From positions 1,798,001 to 1,862,000 of the forward strand of contig NZ_CP073066.1 of assembly GCF_018314255.1 (NCBI RefSeq): DNA of 64,000 bases, in the 5' to 3' direction. The stretch is from Lentilactobacillus buchneri. Its GTDB lineage: Bacteria; Bacillota; Bacilli; Lactobacillales; Lactobacillaceae. Under the pieces are notes generated by a model. It saw only the letters and a program-made list of their open reading frames with translations. It was not told where the DNA came from and did not search any database. Of the stretch, positions 53,631 through 62,915 are shown piece after piece (the first letter of the stretch is position 1; every line of letters starts with the position of its first letter). Both the position numbers and the translations under genes were made by a program.

Positions 53631-53740
53631 GAGTGAGAAAAAAGACGCTTTGATTCCAGAGTATAAGAAGGTCCCCACCAGATGCTTGTTCCTAAGCATC
53701 TGGTGGGGACTTTCTTATACGGCCGGAATCAGTCTTTTTT
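53631..53740. repeat. long palindromic element, family G copy 2
   Basis: TGATTCCagagTATAAG ... CTTATAcggccGGAATCA, with the inner perfect arm AAGGTCCCCACCAGATGC-type and then T6. The outer arms match the element at 22565 while the inner stem differs. It also works as terminator for the S-layer gene. The rest of the gap to 53949 is A-rich and shows nothing else. Confidence 0.78.
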
Positions 53741-53949
53741 CGCAGGTTTCGGCTAGGAAGCATCAAAGCAAAAACCAAATATAAACAAACCAACCACAAA
53801 CTAAAATCAATCCAACTACCAAGTAGTCATTGAGCGACCACCAAATCAAAGTGAGATCAAAAAAACACCCAACTTCCAACACGATAACTGTTTTGTCACC
53901 CCAACATAAGGTAAAATAGCGGTGAACGATACCCAAGGGGAGGGATATT

Positions 53950-54582
53950 ATGCTAGATTACAAGAATCAAGCAAAGTGGCCGAATGGTTTTGGCAGCCAG
54001 CAGTCACCAATCGAAATTAAGACAGCTCAGACATTGAAGTCAAAAGAGCCGTTGGACTACCATGTTGTGAGCGACTATCAATTGCATCAAGAAGTGGATG
54101 ATGGGACAACCGTCCGCCTGACCGGTGAGGGGGCAGCACGGATTTTTAATCGCGAGTATCACTTTGTCCAGGTTCATTTCCACGCGCCATCCGAGCACGT
54201 GATTGACGGCAAGCACTACCCACTGGAGATTCACTTGGTACACCAAAATGACATTGGCCAATTAGTCGTCGTGGCCTTGCTGGTTTCCGCCGGTGAATTG
54301 GACGATGAAAAGCTCCAGCAGATTATGACGACTTATGAAAATGGAAAGACCGAACCGGTTGATCTGAACATCAGCGATTGGGCGCCATGGTATCCGGTGG
54401 GCTTCCATTATTTAGGATCGTTGACGACACCGCCGTTGACTGAAGGAGTTGAGTGGCTCGTTTTGACCAATCCTGAATTTACCATTAGCGATCGCCAAAT
54501 CGACTGGTTCCATCAACATTTTGGCGATGATAATCGAGACCCACAGCCGTTAAATGATCGGCAGGTTGAACTTTACAAATAG
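53950..54582 (+). CDS. alpha-class carbonic anhydrase
   Basis: A 210-residue carbonic anhydrase interconverting CO2 and bicarbonate. Zinc ligands His76, His78 and His95 lie in QVHFHAPSEH and EIHLVH, and GSLTTPPLTEGVEW is the substrate-pocket Thr loop. There is no signal peptide, so it is cytoplasmic, unlike many bacterial alpha forms. It may supply bicarbonate for purine and pyrimidine synthesis. AAGGGGAGGG precedes the ATG. It stands alone among S-layer genes. Confidence 0.9.
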   Translation: MLDYKNQAKWPNGFGSQQSPIEIKTAQTLKSKEPLDYHVVSDYQLHQEVDDGTTVRLTGEGAARIFNREYHFVQVHFHAPSEHVIDGKHYPLEIHLVHQNDIGQLVVVALLVSAGELDDEKLQQIMTTYENGKTEPVDLNISDWAPWYPVGFHYLGSLTTPPLTEGVEWLVLTNPEFTISDRQIDWFHQHFGDDNRDPQPLNDRQVELYK

Positions 54583-54712
54583 TGCATCAGTTCCGTAATG
54601 AAAACGTCATCAAACAATAACGGCCTTTTCTTGAACCCCCTAAATTACTCATATATAATAAAGATGTGTAGATAATCAGATATTATTGGGTTTATTTAAG
54701 GAGGGGTTCTAC

Positions 54713-56617
54713 ATGAGATTTGATCTTAAGAGATCTTTGTTCCTATCATTGGCTGCATTAGGTTTCATCGCAGCTGCAGGAACTGTTAATGCTCAAAATG
54801 CCAGTGCCAAAACTTATGCACACGTTGTCTCCAACGAGAAGATGGCAATGGCACCACAGAACCGTAATGTGAACTTTACGGGGACTAATGCTTTGTATAC
54901 CAAGGCTGGAACATTGAAAGGTGCTCGAGTCGTTGCTTCCAAAGCTACTTTGAGCAGTATCGCCAACTCGAATGTCTCCACTAACAACGTTCGTGCTTAT
55001 CGAATTGCCGTTACCAACCGTGGCTCGATTTATTATAAAGTCGTTACCTTTAACGGCCAATACCGTGGCTGGATTTACGGTGGTAAAGATGATTCTGACT
55101 TTGCCGGGGGAATTACACACTACACCACATTTAACAACCAAAGCCTTTCAAGCTTAACCACGGCTCAGCAAAACGCCACATATAAGATTGCCAATCCAGG
55201 AACTGCCAATGATGGCAAGACAGTGACCTACAAGTCACCGGCCTGGACACAATACAAGGTTGGCCGTGCGATTACTGATTCAACGCCTTACGCCAACAGC
55301 GTCTTCAAGATTGACCAAGTGGGTACGCGAACTCGTGAGAACGATCAATGGGTTCACATCTATGACGTTAACAACGCTAACTCACCTGCCAATGGCTGGA
55401 TCTTGATGAGCGGATTGGCTACGACACAAGCGCCAATCGCTGATAACGCCATTCAAATTAACTTGGTTGACCCAACCAATAACTCCAATGTCGTTAAGTC
55501 AGTGACGATCACTAGAAGCGGCGCTCAAAAGGGTACCAACTTCGGTTACTACTCAAACGGCAGCTGGACGATGAGTCAATCTGATATTTCAAGCATTCAA
55601 AACCAAATCAGAGCTGCTCTTAACGGCACCAGTTATGGTCTTGACAGCTTGAGTACCGCACAAATTGCGCAAATTGCCCAGACTAACTTTGGTAGTTCAA
55701 CCAACTTGGTTGTGAACAAGATTGCTAATATCGCGGACAACGCGGTTCGAATTAACCTTGTTAAACCTGACGGCACAACTTTGAAGTACACCGACTGGGT
55801 TAAGAGCGGTGCCAACAAAGGTAGTAACGTTGGGTTCCAGCCAAGTGGTAACACACTTTGGTCACTGTATTCAGGCGATTAGACTTCTATTCAAAACCAG
55901 ATTAATTCTGCTTTGAGTGGGACTAACTTCCAGTTGTCTGGTAATGCTTTGACTAGTGCTCAGATGGATACGATTGCTCGTGGGACTTATGGTGGACAGG
56001 TTTATATTAGTGTTGTTCCTGTAGCAAGTGCTATAAGTACAATTACACCGTATGTTTATACAGATGGGAATAGCAAGTCACTGAATTCAGTAAACGGGAA
56101 TGCTGTTACAACGAAGCTCCAACTGGATCACACTACTAAACCATTTAATGATGTTCCAAGCAACGTTACAAGAGATATTGCTCAGCAGGTTGTTGATTAT
56201 TATGTAGGTACCGCCGCAGCTGGTGCTTCCGACACTGACAAGCGCAATCTTGCCATTGATGGAATCAATTATGTAAATAAGCAGATTTACGATGCTGCAC
56301 TTAATGAATATACGTCAAGTAATCTAGACTTCAATGTCTTTAAGGGCCAAAGCGGGCAGCAATGGACTATAGCTGACCTGACTGGTACATTATTTGCTAA
56401 TAATTTGTGGACTATTCACTCACCAAGTTTTCCACTGTTCACTGTGGACGCACAAAACCATGTTCCCGATTCTACAACAACAAATATATCCTATTCGTTT
56501 GACAGTGTTCATACTGGACTCATGGGATTAACCGGCACCTTTGGTAACCCAGCTAAAGCTGTTTATGATCCTTCTGCTGTTACTCAGTTACCACACGTTA
56601 CCGCTCCAACTAAGTAA
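54713..56617 (+). pseudogene. S-layer protein gene with in-frame amber codon
   Basis: Start ATG 54713 after AAGGAGGGG. The frame is S-layer-like throughout, but a single TAG at 55880-55882 divides it into 389 residues (wall-binding region plus repeat domains) and about 244 residues, in the same frame. Aligned to the paralogue at 56802, the stop replaces one residue before the SIQNQINSAL-type segment. The product would be a secreted, truncated wall-binding protein unless the stop is suppressed. Confidence 0.85.
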
Positions 56618-56637
56618 AATATGTATTTTGATGCGAG

Positions 56638-56672
56638 AAGCAAGTTGCCTTTAAAGGGACTTGCTTTTTTTG
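56638..56672 (+). terminator. intrinsic terminator
   Basis: AAGCAAGTtgCC / GGgACTTGCTT then T5 or more. Confidence 0.85.
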
Positions 56673-56801
56673 TTATTTGGATTAATTTCATTGTCATATT
56701 CTCCAGACCGCAAAATTGCCTCCCAAAACATACCTCCTTTATAATGAAAATGTACCTAAGGAGTAGATAAATGTTAAGTTTTGTAAAGGAGGAGTACTTT
56801 T

Positions 56802-58727
56802 ATGACGTCTAATCTCAAGAAATCTTTATTCGTGTCATTGGCTGCTTTAGGATTTATTGCAGCCGCGGGGACGGCAACCGCCCAATCCGCAAACGCCAAA
56901 AGCTATGCTCGGGTGACTTCCAACCAGAAGATGACCAGCGCCCCAACCAGTCGGAACGTTAACTTTACCGGCTCAAACGCCTTATACACCAAGGCAGGTA
57001 CGCTGCGAGGTGCCAAGAAGGTGGCTTCAACGACCACGGTTCGCAAGCTGGCTAACTCCAAGAACTCGCAGAACAACATCCGGGCATACCGGGTGGCGAC
57101 CACCAACCGTGGATCGGTTTACTACAAGGTAGTTACCTATGATGGCGCCTACCGTGGTTGGATTTACGGTAGGAAAGTTCAATCCGTCTTTGGTGGCGGC
57201 GTGACCTCGTTTGACACGTTTAAAAATCAAAACCTGTCCAGCCTGACTGACACCCAGCAGAAAGCCACTTACAAGATTGCCAGTCCGGGAACCGCTAACG
57301 ATGGCAAGACGGTGACTTACAAGCAGCCGGCATGGACACAATACAAGGTTGGCCGGGCGATTACCGATTCATCGCCGTATGCCAACAACACTTTCAAGAT
57401 TGACCAAGTCGGAACCAGAACTCGTGAAGGCGACCAGTGGGTGCACATCACTGATACCGGGAACGCCAATTCACCTGCGAATGGCTGGATTCTGTACAGC
57501 GGCTTGAAGCAGGCCGAAGCACCGATTGCCGACAACGCAATCCAGATTAATTTGGTTGACCCTAACAATAACAACAAGGTGATCAAATCAATCACGGTGA
57601 CTCGGGACGGCGCCAAGAAGGGGACCAACTTTGGGTACAACGATAACGGCAACTGGACCATCAGCATGTCCGACCGTGCCAGCCTCTTGAACCAGATTCG
57701 GGATGCTTTGAACGGGACGAGCTACACACTGGATACGTTGACGACGGCTCAGATTGCCCAGATTGCGCAAACCAATTTTGGTAGCTCAGTGAACATCTCG
57801 GTGAACGCGGTGACCAACATTGCTGACAACGCGCTGAGAATTAATTTCCGCAAACCGGATGGCACTTCGCTGAAGACAATTGATTTTGTTAAAGGCGGGG
57901 CGACTAAGGGGAGTACCGTTGGTTCAGCCGTGAGTGGCAGTACCAACTGGACTTTAAGTGATAGTGACAAACAAACAATTCAGGGACAGATCAACACAGC
58001 CTTGAATAACTCAGGTTATCAACTTTCCGGTGGAAATACACTGAGCGATAGCCAGATTGATACCATTGCCCGCGGACAATATGGTGGGCAGGTTTATCTG
58101 AATGTGGTGCCGATTTCAAATGGAATTAGTACAATCAATCCATATGGAAAACAGAAGGACGCAAATGATAACACTGCTCAGGCCTTAAAGGGAGTGTCCG
58201 GATTATACAGTACTACGCCAAATGGATATTCCATTCCAAGTGACGTTGGAAATGATAAATTTGTTGACAATCCAACAGCGAATGGTGCGGCAACTCCTAC
58301 CAACAGAACTTTCAATGTTACGGCAGCTCAGTTGGCTGATAAGGACGGAACTGACTTGCTGACTAACTTCTTAAGTGGTATTAAGGATGACAATGTTCGA
58401 CTAGCTGCATATAACGGGATTACTGAAACTTATTTAGATCAAGCTAAGACACAATTTATTTCGACCGGTCTTAACTTTGACGAATTTAGTGGAAATCCTG
58501 GCGCCAAATTTACTGGCGAGACTGCCTTTGAATATGTGAACCATTCAGCGCTTAACACGTTGAAATCTGTCAAGATTCCAGTATTTTCTCCGGATGGGGA
58601 CCATTCTCAAACTCCAGTACAGAATGCTGATAAGTGGGTCCAGTATACATTCCAGTCTTATAAGGCGGACGATGGAACATATGGAACTCCAGTTAAAGCA
58701 TATTACCAGTATGATCAGCCATCCTAA
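56802..58727 (+). CDS. S-layer protein paralogue, intact
   Basis: A 641-residue exported protein, the longest intact paralogue. Signal peptide 1-31 (ANA/K); amino-terminal wall-binding repeats ([45 protein letters not shown]); then two related segments beginning ADNAIQINLVDP and ADNALRINFRKPDG, a carboxyl-terminal internal repeat of about 100 residues; then a unique end. GGAGGAG precedes the ATG. Strong codon bias in the first half suggests it was once highly expressed. Confidence 0.9.
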   Translation: MTSNLKKSLFVSLAALGFIAAAGTATAQSANAKSYARVTSNQKMTSAPTSRNVNFTGSNALYTKAGTLRGAKKVASTTTVRKLANSKNSQNNIRAYRVATTNRGSVYYKVVTYDGAYRGWIYGRKVQSVFGGGVTSFDTFKNQNLSSLTDTQQKATYKIASPGTANDGKTVTYKQPAWTQYKVGRAITDSSPYANNTFKIDQVGTRTREGDQWVHITDTGNANSPANGWILYSGLKQAEAPIADNAIQINLVDPNNNNKVIKSITVTRDGAKKGTNFGYNDNGNWTISMSDRASLLNQIRDALNGTSYTLDTLTTAQIAQIAQTNFGSSVNISVNAVTNIADNALRINFRKPDGTSLKTIDFVKGGATKGSTVGSAVSGSTNWTLSDSDKQTIQGQINTALNNSGYQLSGGNTLSDSQIDTIARGQYGGQVYLNVVPISNGISTINPYGKQKDANDNTAQALKGVSGLYSTTPNGYSIPSDVGNDKFVDNPTANGAATPTNRTFNVTAAQLADKDGTDLLTNFLSGIKDDNVRLAAYNGITETYLDQAKTQFISTGLNFDEFSGNPGAKFTGETAFEYVNHSALNTLKSVKIPVFSPDGDHSQTPVQNADKWVQYTFQSYKADDGTYGTPVKAYYQYDQPS

Positions 58728-58750
58728 CGACTGATATCCAAGGTATAAGT

Positions 58751-58784
58751 AGAGTAAAGCCACTTTAGGCTTTGCTCTATTTTG
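58751..58784 (+). terminator. intrinsic terminator
   Basis: AGAGTAAAGCC / GGCTTTGCTCT then ATTTT. Confidence 0.8.
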
Positions 58785-58916
58785 ATATTAATTAACGACA
58801 CACTAAAACACTTTTTCTCCCAATTTTAATCCTTTTAATCAATTTGTAAGTTGAAACATACGTTCGTACTTGGTATGATTGATATCACTAACAGACATGA
58901 TTTTGGGGGTGCCGAC

Positions 58917-59492
58917 ATGGCCGAGGCAACACTTTACCATGCGACATCGCATGCGAATGCAGGGAAGATTTTACGAGAGGGGTTTAGGATACCACAGAAT
59001 GACTGGGGACATTTTTATGCAGGCAGTCACTTCAAGCAGCCTGGAAGTTTGGGGTATGGGACGTATGGATTCTTGGAGGATAAACAATTAGCCGGCGAGT
59101 TTTGGGCGTCTATGTACAAATCACTATCGAGATATGATATTATGAGAGTCGAAATTGAGTATCGGATTGGAAATAGTCTCAATTTTGTCGACAATTTAGA
59201 AGACATGAAGTATTTCCGTGAATTTCTTAAAGACCCATTCTTCCACAGTGGTATCAATAATCTACACACACGGTTTAAAAATACGTTTAGACAGCATGCT
59301 TTGGATGGCGCACTAATTGAATACTATATTAAGAATGCAATCCAGCGAGGGTGGTTTCATCAAATTGACTGTGTCTGTTGTGCGACTTCAACTAATGTTT
59401 ACGATAGGATGAATATTTTCCTTCCTAATGGCATCGAATATTGTATTCGAAATAAGGATATTATTACTAGGATCAGCATTCGGAGTGATTGA
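58917..59492 (+). CDS. putative ADP-ribosyltransferase-fold protein
   Basis: A 191-residue soluble protein. It opens ATLYHATSHANAGKILREGF, the (Y)H-x-T-x(7)-I-x-x-x-GF start of DUF3990/ART-like domains, followed by HFYAGSHF and GYGTYGFLEDKQLAGEFWA, which would be the conserved FYL...A..wA part. The acidic catalytic residue cannot be assigned by eye. It may modify RNA or protein, or use a related substrate. ATG 58917 follows GGGGGTG. Two small paralogous genes follow at once, a toxin/antidote-like layout. Confidence 0.5.
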   Translation: MAEATLYHATSHANAGKILREGFRIPQNDWGHFYAGSHFKQPGSLGYGTYGFLEDKQLAGEFWASMYKSLSRYDIMRVEIEYRIGNSLNFVDNLEDMKYFREFLKDPFFHSGINNLHTRFKNTFRQHALDGALIEYYIKNAIQRGWFHQIDCVCCATSTNVYDRMNIFLPNGIEYCIRNKDIITRISIRSD

Positions 59493-59493
59493 A

Positions 59494-59667
59494 ATGGCGG
59501 AATATCTAAAGAGTCATGATGAATTACTAAAAATTGTAAATCAGGCTGCAAAGGACTTAAGACCTGAAGATCTAATTCCATATCTTCAAGCTGCTGAAAA
59601 ATGGGACGATTCTAAGGACACATTCTTTGATGAGGATTTAGATGAGTCTGACAAGGTAAACAGATAG
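59494..59667 (+). CDS. small acidic protein 1 of the ART-like operon
   Basis: A 57-residue protein starting MAEYLKSHDELLKIVNQ, with the core LRPEDLIPYLQAAEKWDD and a very acidic end. It begins one base after the stop codon of the ART-like gene, with GGAGTGA as ribosome binding site. It is paralogous to the next gene. It could neutralise the ART-like protein, which is inferred from position, size and charge. Confidence 0.6.
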   Translation: MAEYLKSHDELLKIVNQAAKDLRPEDLIPYLQAAEKWDDSKDTFFDEDLDESDKVNR

Positions 59668-59676
59668 GAGCTAAAT

Positions 59677-59862
59677 ATGGCAAAGTATTTAAAAAGTGAA
59701 GAAGAAATTCTAAAGGATATTCACCAAATGGCTAAGGATTTAAGACCTGAAGACCTAATCCCATACCTGGAAGCTGCAGAAGACTGGGAGAAGAACCACC
59801 GCGATGAATTTGATTTTGTTCAAGACATCGACAAACCAAAAGAAACCAAGTCTTCGAAATAA
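59677..59862 (+). CDS. small acidic protein 2 of the ART-like operon
   Basis: A 61-residue paralogue of the previous gene: MAKYLKSEEEILKDIHQMAK and LRPEDLIPYLEAAEDWEK, about 55 percent identical over 40 residues. AGGAG six bases before the ATG, nine bases after the previous stop codon. The carboxyl end differs (KPKETKSSK). Last gene of the unit; terminator at 59874. Confidence 0.6.
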   Translation: MAKYLKSEEEILKDIHQMAKDLRPEDLIPYLEAAEDWEKNHRDEFDFVQDIDKPKETKSSK

Positions 59863-59873
59863 TTTGCTCAAGC

Positions 59874-59908
59874 AAATAGGACACCCCACGAATGGGATGC
59901 CCTATTTT
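59874..59908. terminator. bidirectional terminator
   Basis: AAATAGGaCAcCCC / GGGaTGcCCTATTTT between convergent genes. Confidence 0.8.
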
Positions 59909-59923
59909 GATACATAAGCTGTT

Positions 59924-60790
59924 TTAGCCAACGCGGCTAGTGCCAGTTTTGTAATTGATTTTGACGCCGGCTTGGATATTTTTGATATAAATATTGAAAT
60001 GAACTTGGTTGCTGCCAACCGATTTACCTTGCATTTGAACACCGCGGGCAAGCAGGTCGTGACCTTTGAACACTGGTCTTACCTGGTACCGAATGTAATG
60101 TTTGTAACTCCCGCGGAGATAGTAGGCAACTTGGTTTTCATATTTCAGCATGCATGGCGTGTTGAGTGATCTGGTTCCAGTAATCAGATTCTTGGGGTTG
60201 TTGTTTTGCCCAGTTAACTGGTAGCCGATCAAGTGACAACGGTTATACAACCAGCCTCCCTTGATCCGCTTGTTGTGCCAGCCGGTTGGATCGAAGTACA
60301 GTGGTTCGCGCTGCCCGGTTGGCATTAACTTCTTGTTTAGTAGGGCATTGGCGGTGGTTGCCCGATTCAAGAAATCAAGATTGCCATATCGCTGCCAAGC
60401 ACCATGCCGACGGGAAAGGGTACTCTGGGAAAACTTTGGTCGATTGTGATTAATGATCACAATTTGTTTCCCGCTGACTCGAATTGGTTTGTTGCTGGTC
60501 TTTTTAGCCTTTTTCCTCGCTTGGTTGGCGCGCTTGCGGGTAACCTTGCGCTTGTGTGGGTTGTAGTCAGTTTTAGCTAACGTTAAACCCCGTTTCCTGG
60601 CAGTTGAAAGCTTCACCCGATAGACTTTCTTTGCCCGGTTCAGCCCCCGGTTATGCCGGTGATAAAAATAGTGTTTCCCCGTTTTAGTCACGTAAACGTA
60701 CGTTGCAGCTGACGTTGTCGTCGGTTGGGAATAGCTGACGCCGCCGACCATCATGACCGTTAACAGGAAACAGTAGATGATTTTCTTCAT
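59924..60790 (-). CDS. secreted DNA/RNA non-specific endonuclease (DNA-entry nuclease type)
   Basis: A 288-residue exported protein: signal peptide 1-28, a very basic region (about 30-105; KKVYRVKLSTARKRGLTL, RKRANQARKKAKK) likely to bind DNA or wall polymers, then the beta-beta-alpha-metal nuclease with YNRCHLIGYQLTGQNNN and KNLITGTRSLN (catalytic His in NRCH). Related to EndA-type nucleases of natural transformation and phage defence. ATG 60790 follows GAGGAGTGA; the TTG at 60805 lies before that site. Confidence 0.87.
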   Translation of the reverse strand: MKKIIYCFLLTVMMVGGVSYSQPTTTSAATYVYVTKTGKHYFYHRHNRGLNRAKKVYRVKLSTARKRGLTLAKTDYNPHKRKVTRKRANQARKKAKKTSNKPIRVSGKQIVIINHNRPKFSQSTLSRRHGAWQRYGNLDFLNRATTANALLNKKLMPTGQREPLYFDPTGWHNKRIKGGWLYNRCHLIGYQLTGQNNNPKNLITGTRSLNTPCMLKYENQVAYYLRGSYKHYIRYQVRPVFKGHDLLARGVQMQGKSVGSNQVHFNIYIKNIQAGVKINYKTGTSRVG

Positions 60791-60989
60791 AACTTCACTC
60801 CTCAAATAATTGCTGTGATCTAGTGAACATTCTTTATTCTATCATTAATTTGTTGAAGAAAATAATCTTGAATCTCGTATATTTAACTCACTTTAAATGC
60901 TTGTGAAAAGCGTTAAAAATAGATGGAATACCACCCTTAACTACTGTAAAATAATAACCGTTACAAATAAGAATTTTGAGGAGAATTTT

Positions 60990-62555
60990 ATGAACTTGAG
61001 GGTAAAAAGATCTATCTTTTTGAGTGTCGCCATTTTAGGCCTCACTGTTGCTGGAGGCTCGCTAATGGGGCAAAGTGCGAGTGCTAAGACTTACGCGAAG
61101 ATTGCCAGCAATGAAACGCTGACGATTCCGGTAAGCAGCCGGAATGTCAATTTCACTGGCACTAAGGCTTTGTACACCAAGGTCGGGACATTAAGAGGCG
61201 CTCGGGTAGTTGCGACGAGGTCTACTTTGAGAAGTCTAGCCAGTTCTAAGGACTCCAGAGATAACGTTCGCACTTATCGTGTTGCGGTTACCAACAGAGG
61301 CTCCGTTTACTACAAGGTTGTGACCTTTGATGGTCAATACCGGGGTTGGATATACGGTGGCAAGAGTACAGGTAATTTTAGTGGTGGCGTTACCAAATAC
61401 GCGACTTTCAACAACCAGGGACTGTCAGCTTTAACGACAGCTCAGCAGAATGCCACATATAAAATCACCACTCCAGGAACTGCAAATAATGGCAAATCTG
61501 TCACCTATAAAGCACCATCATGGACGCAGTACAAAGTCGGTCGAGCAATTACAGATTCGAGTCCTTATGCCAACACCAATTTCAAAATTGATCAAGTCGG
61601 CACTCGAACACGTGAGAACGATCAGTGGGTCCACATTTATGATCCAAACAACAGTAACTCGCCTGCAGCCGGTTGGATTCTGATGAGTGGACTGACGCAG
61701 AACCAAGTGATTGTCAATCCTGATGCCAAAAACTTAACCATCAATTTGATTAAGCCCGACGGCACAACTTTCAAGACAATCAAGTGGACGACTGCAACCG
61801 CAGTTGCCGGACAGACTGTGGGGACATCCCAAAGCAATAATGCCCAATGGATCTTGAACAGTAATGATCAAGCGGACATCCAAACTCAAATTAACACGCA
61901 GTTGTCTGGAAGTAGCTATCAGATTGCAGATAACAAGCTTTCGGCCAGCCAAATTGACAACATCGCTCGTGGAACGTTTGGTGGCCAAGTTAACATTCAG
62001 CTGACTGCCGTCAACACGACAGTTCCCAGTATAATCAATCCCCAAATTGCCATTGATGGTAATTTTCGCGAAATGGAACCGTTGACTGGGGTAGACAGCG
62101 AGTATGGCACGGCAAAAGTTACTTTTAAGCTTGGTGATCAGTCTAAAGAAATTCAATTGAGCGCTGGTGACGTTGCTGCACAAAAGGAGAGCGATAAGGA
62201 CAGCCTGGTTTACCAACTCAAACACATGGATGGCACAGCCAGAAAAGCTGCCGTGGAACAAATAAATGCTGATTTCTACAATGCCGCAATCAAACAATAT
62301 TCGTCAAAAGGTGTTGTTTTGGATAAATTTGTTGGCACAAAGGGATCAACCTATTCAGCGGCTGAATTGGGAACATACTTGAACGATAATCTAAGTACGC
62401 TGACGACTCCTAAATACCCAAGTTTCGATGCCGATGGTAATGTGACTTATAAGACCGTTACCTTACACCTGTTGATGGGCGACATTTTTGGTGGAACATA
62501 TGGGACGCCCACTGGCGCTTTATATGTATGTGACGCGTACAAACCTGAGGCTTAG
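60990..62555 (+). CDS. S-layer protein paralogue, intact
   Basis: A 521-residue exported protein. Signal peptide 1-32 (ASA/K); wall-binding region with [39 protein letters not shown] and GWILMSGLTQN; one LTINLIKPDGTTFKTIKW-type repeat; and its own carboxyl-terminal domain with ITINPQIAIDGNF-like and YGTPTGALYVCD. One Cys near the end, unusual for S-layer proteins. ATG 60990 follows GAGGAG. Earlier codons back to 60897 are excluded by that site. Confidence 0.9.
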   Translation: MNLRVKRSIFLSVAILGLTVAGGSLMGQSASAKTYAKIASNETLTIPVSSRNVNFTGTKALYTKVGTLRGARVVATRSTLRSLASSKDSRDNVRTYRVAVTNRGSVYYKVVTFDGQYRGWIYGGKSTGNFSGGVTKYATFNNQGLSALTTAQQNATYKITTPGTANNGKSVTYKAPSWTQYKVGRAITDSSPYANTNFKIDQVGTRTRENDQWVHIYDPNNSNSPAAGWILMSGLTQNQVIVNPDAKNLTINLIKPDGTTFKTIKWTTATAVAGQTVGTSQSNNAQWILNSNDQADIQTQINTQLSGSSYQIADNKLSASQIDNIARGTFGGQVNIQLTAVNTTVPSIINPQIAIDGNFREMEPLTGVDSEYGTAKVTFKLGDQSKEIQLSAGDVAAQKESDKDSLVYQLKHMDGTARKAAVEQINADFYNAAIKQYSSKGVVLDKFVGTKGSTYSAAELGTYLNDNLSTLTTPKYPSFDADGNVTYKTVTLHLLMGDIFGGTYGTPTGALYVCDAYKPEA

Positions 62556-62610
62556 GAAATTGCACAAATCATTATCAGTACACCGCTTTTTACTTTACTA
62601 AACAGTTATC

Positions 62611-62649
62611 TTCACAAAATCTTCACACTTTATACACACAATATACACA
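62611..62649 (+). promoter_or_regulatory. four hexamer repeats with 11-base period before the S-layer gene
   Basis: TTCACA at 62611 and 62622, then TACACA at 62633 and 62644, each exactly 11 bases apart. The first two, with their spacer, equal the operators of sRNAs B and C. Likely response regulator binding array. Confidence 0.6.
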
Positions 62650-62679
62650 TTTAAAAGTACCAATTTTCATCAAGTAATA

Positions 62680-62716
62680 CGCCTTACCCCACGTAAACAC
62701 TGTGGCGAGGCGTTTT
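62680..62716 (+). terminator. hairpin in the leader region of the S-layer gene
   Basis: CGCCTtaCCCCAC ... GTGGcGAGGCG followed by TTTT. It may terminate the preceding S-layer gene, or a short transcript from the hexamer array. Confidence 0.6.
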
Positions 62717-62732
62717 CATTTGTCCGTATAAA

Positions 62733-62749
62733 TGTGACTTTTCTGTGAA
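62733..62749. promoter_or_regulatory. inverted-orientation TGTGAC-N5-TGTGAA box
   Basis: TGTGAC at 62733 and TGTGAA at 62744 (11-base period), facing the array at 62611. The rest of the 360-bp leader to 62915 is AT-rich; no other clear site is seen. Confidence 0.45.
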
Positions 62750-62915
62750 GGTTTCGCTCAAATATACATTTTTCTTCATATCTGTGATATTCTTCTAGCA
62801 GTGAAAAATTACTGGGCAATTAAACGTTTTTGCCAAGTTTAGTAATTTTGTTTCACTTCTTGTTTAGCGCGCTCAAACTAGATGACTATCTGTTACACAA
62901 TTGGAGGAATGGAAT

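Noticed and set aside
62611..62716. A fourth C-rich sRNA starting at the TTCACA array before the S-layer gene
   Set aside because: The hairpin at 62680 has CCCC on one arm, but the transcript would be only about 60 nt and no good -10 hexamer fits the 18-base spacing. It is recorded as terminator plus operator instead.
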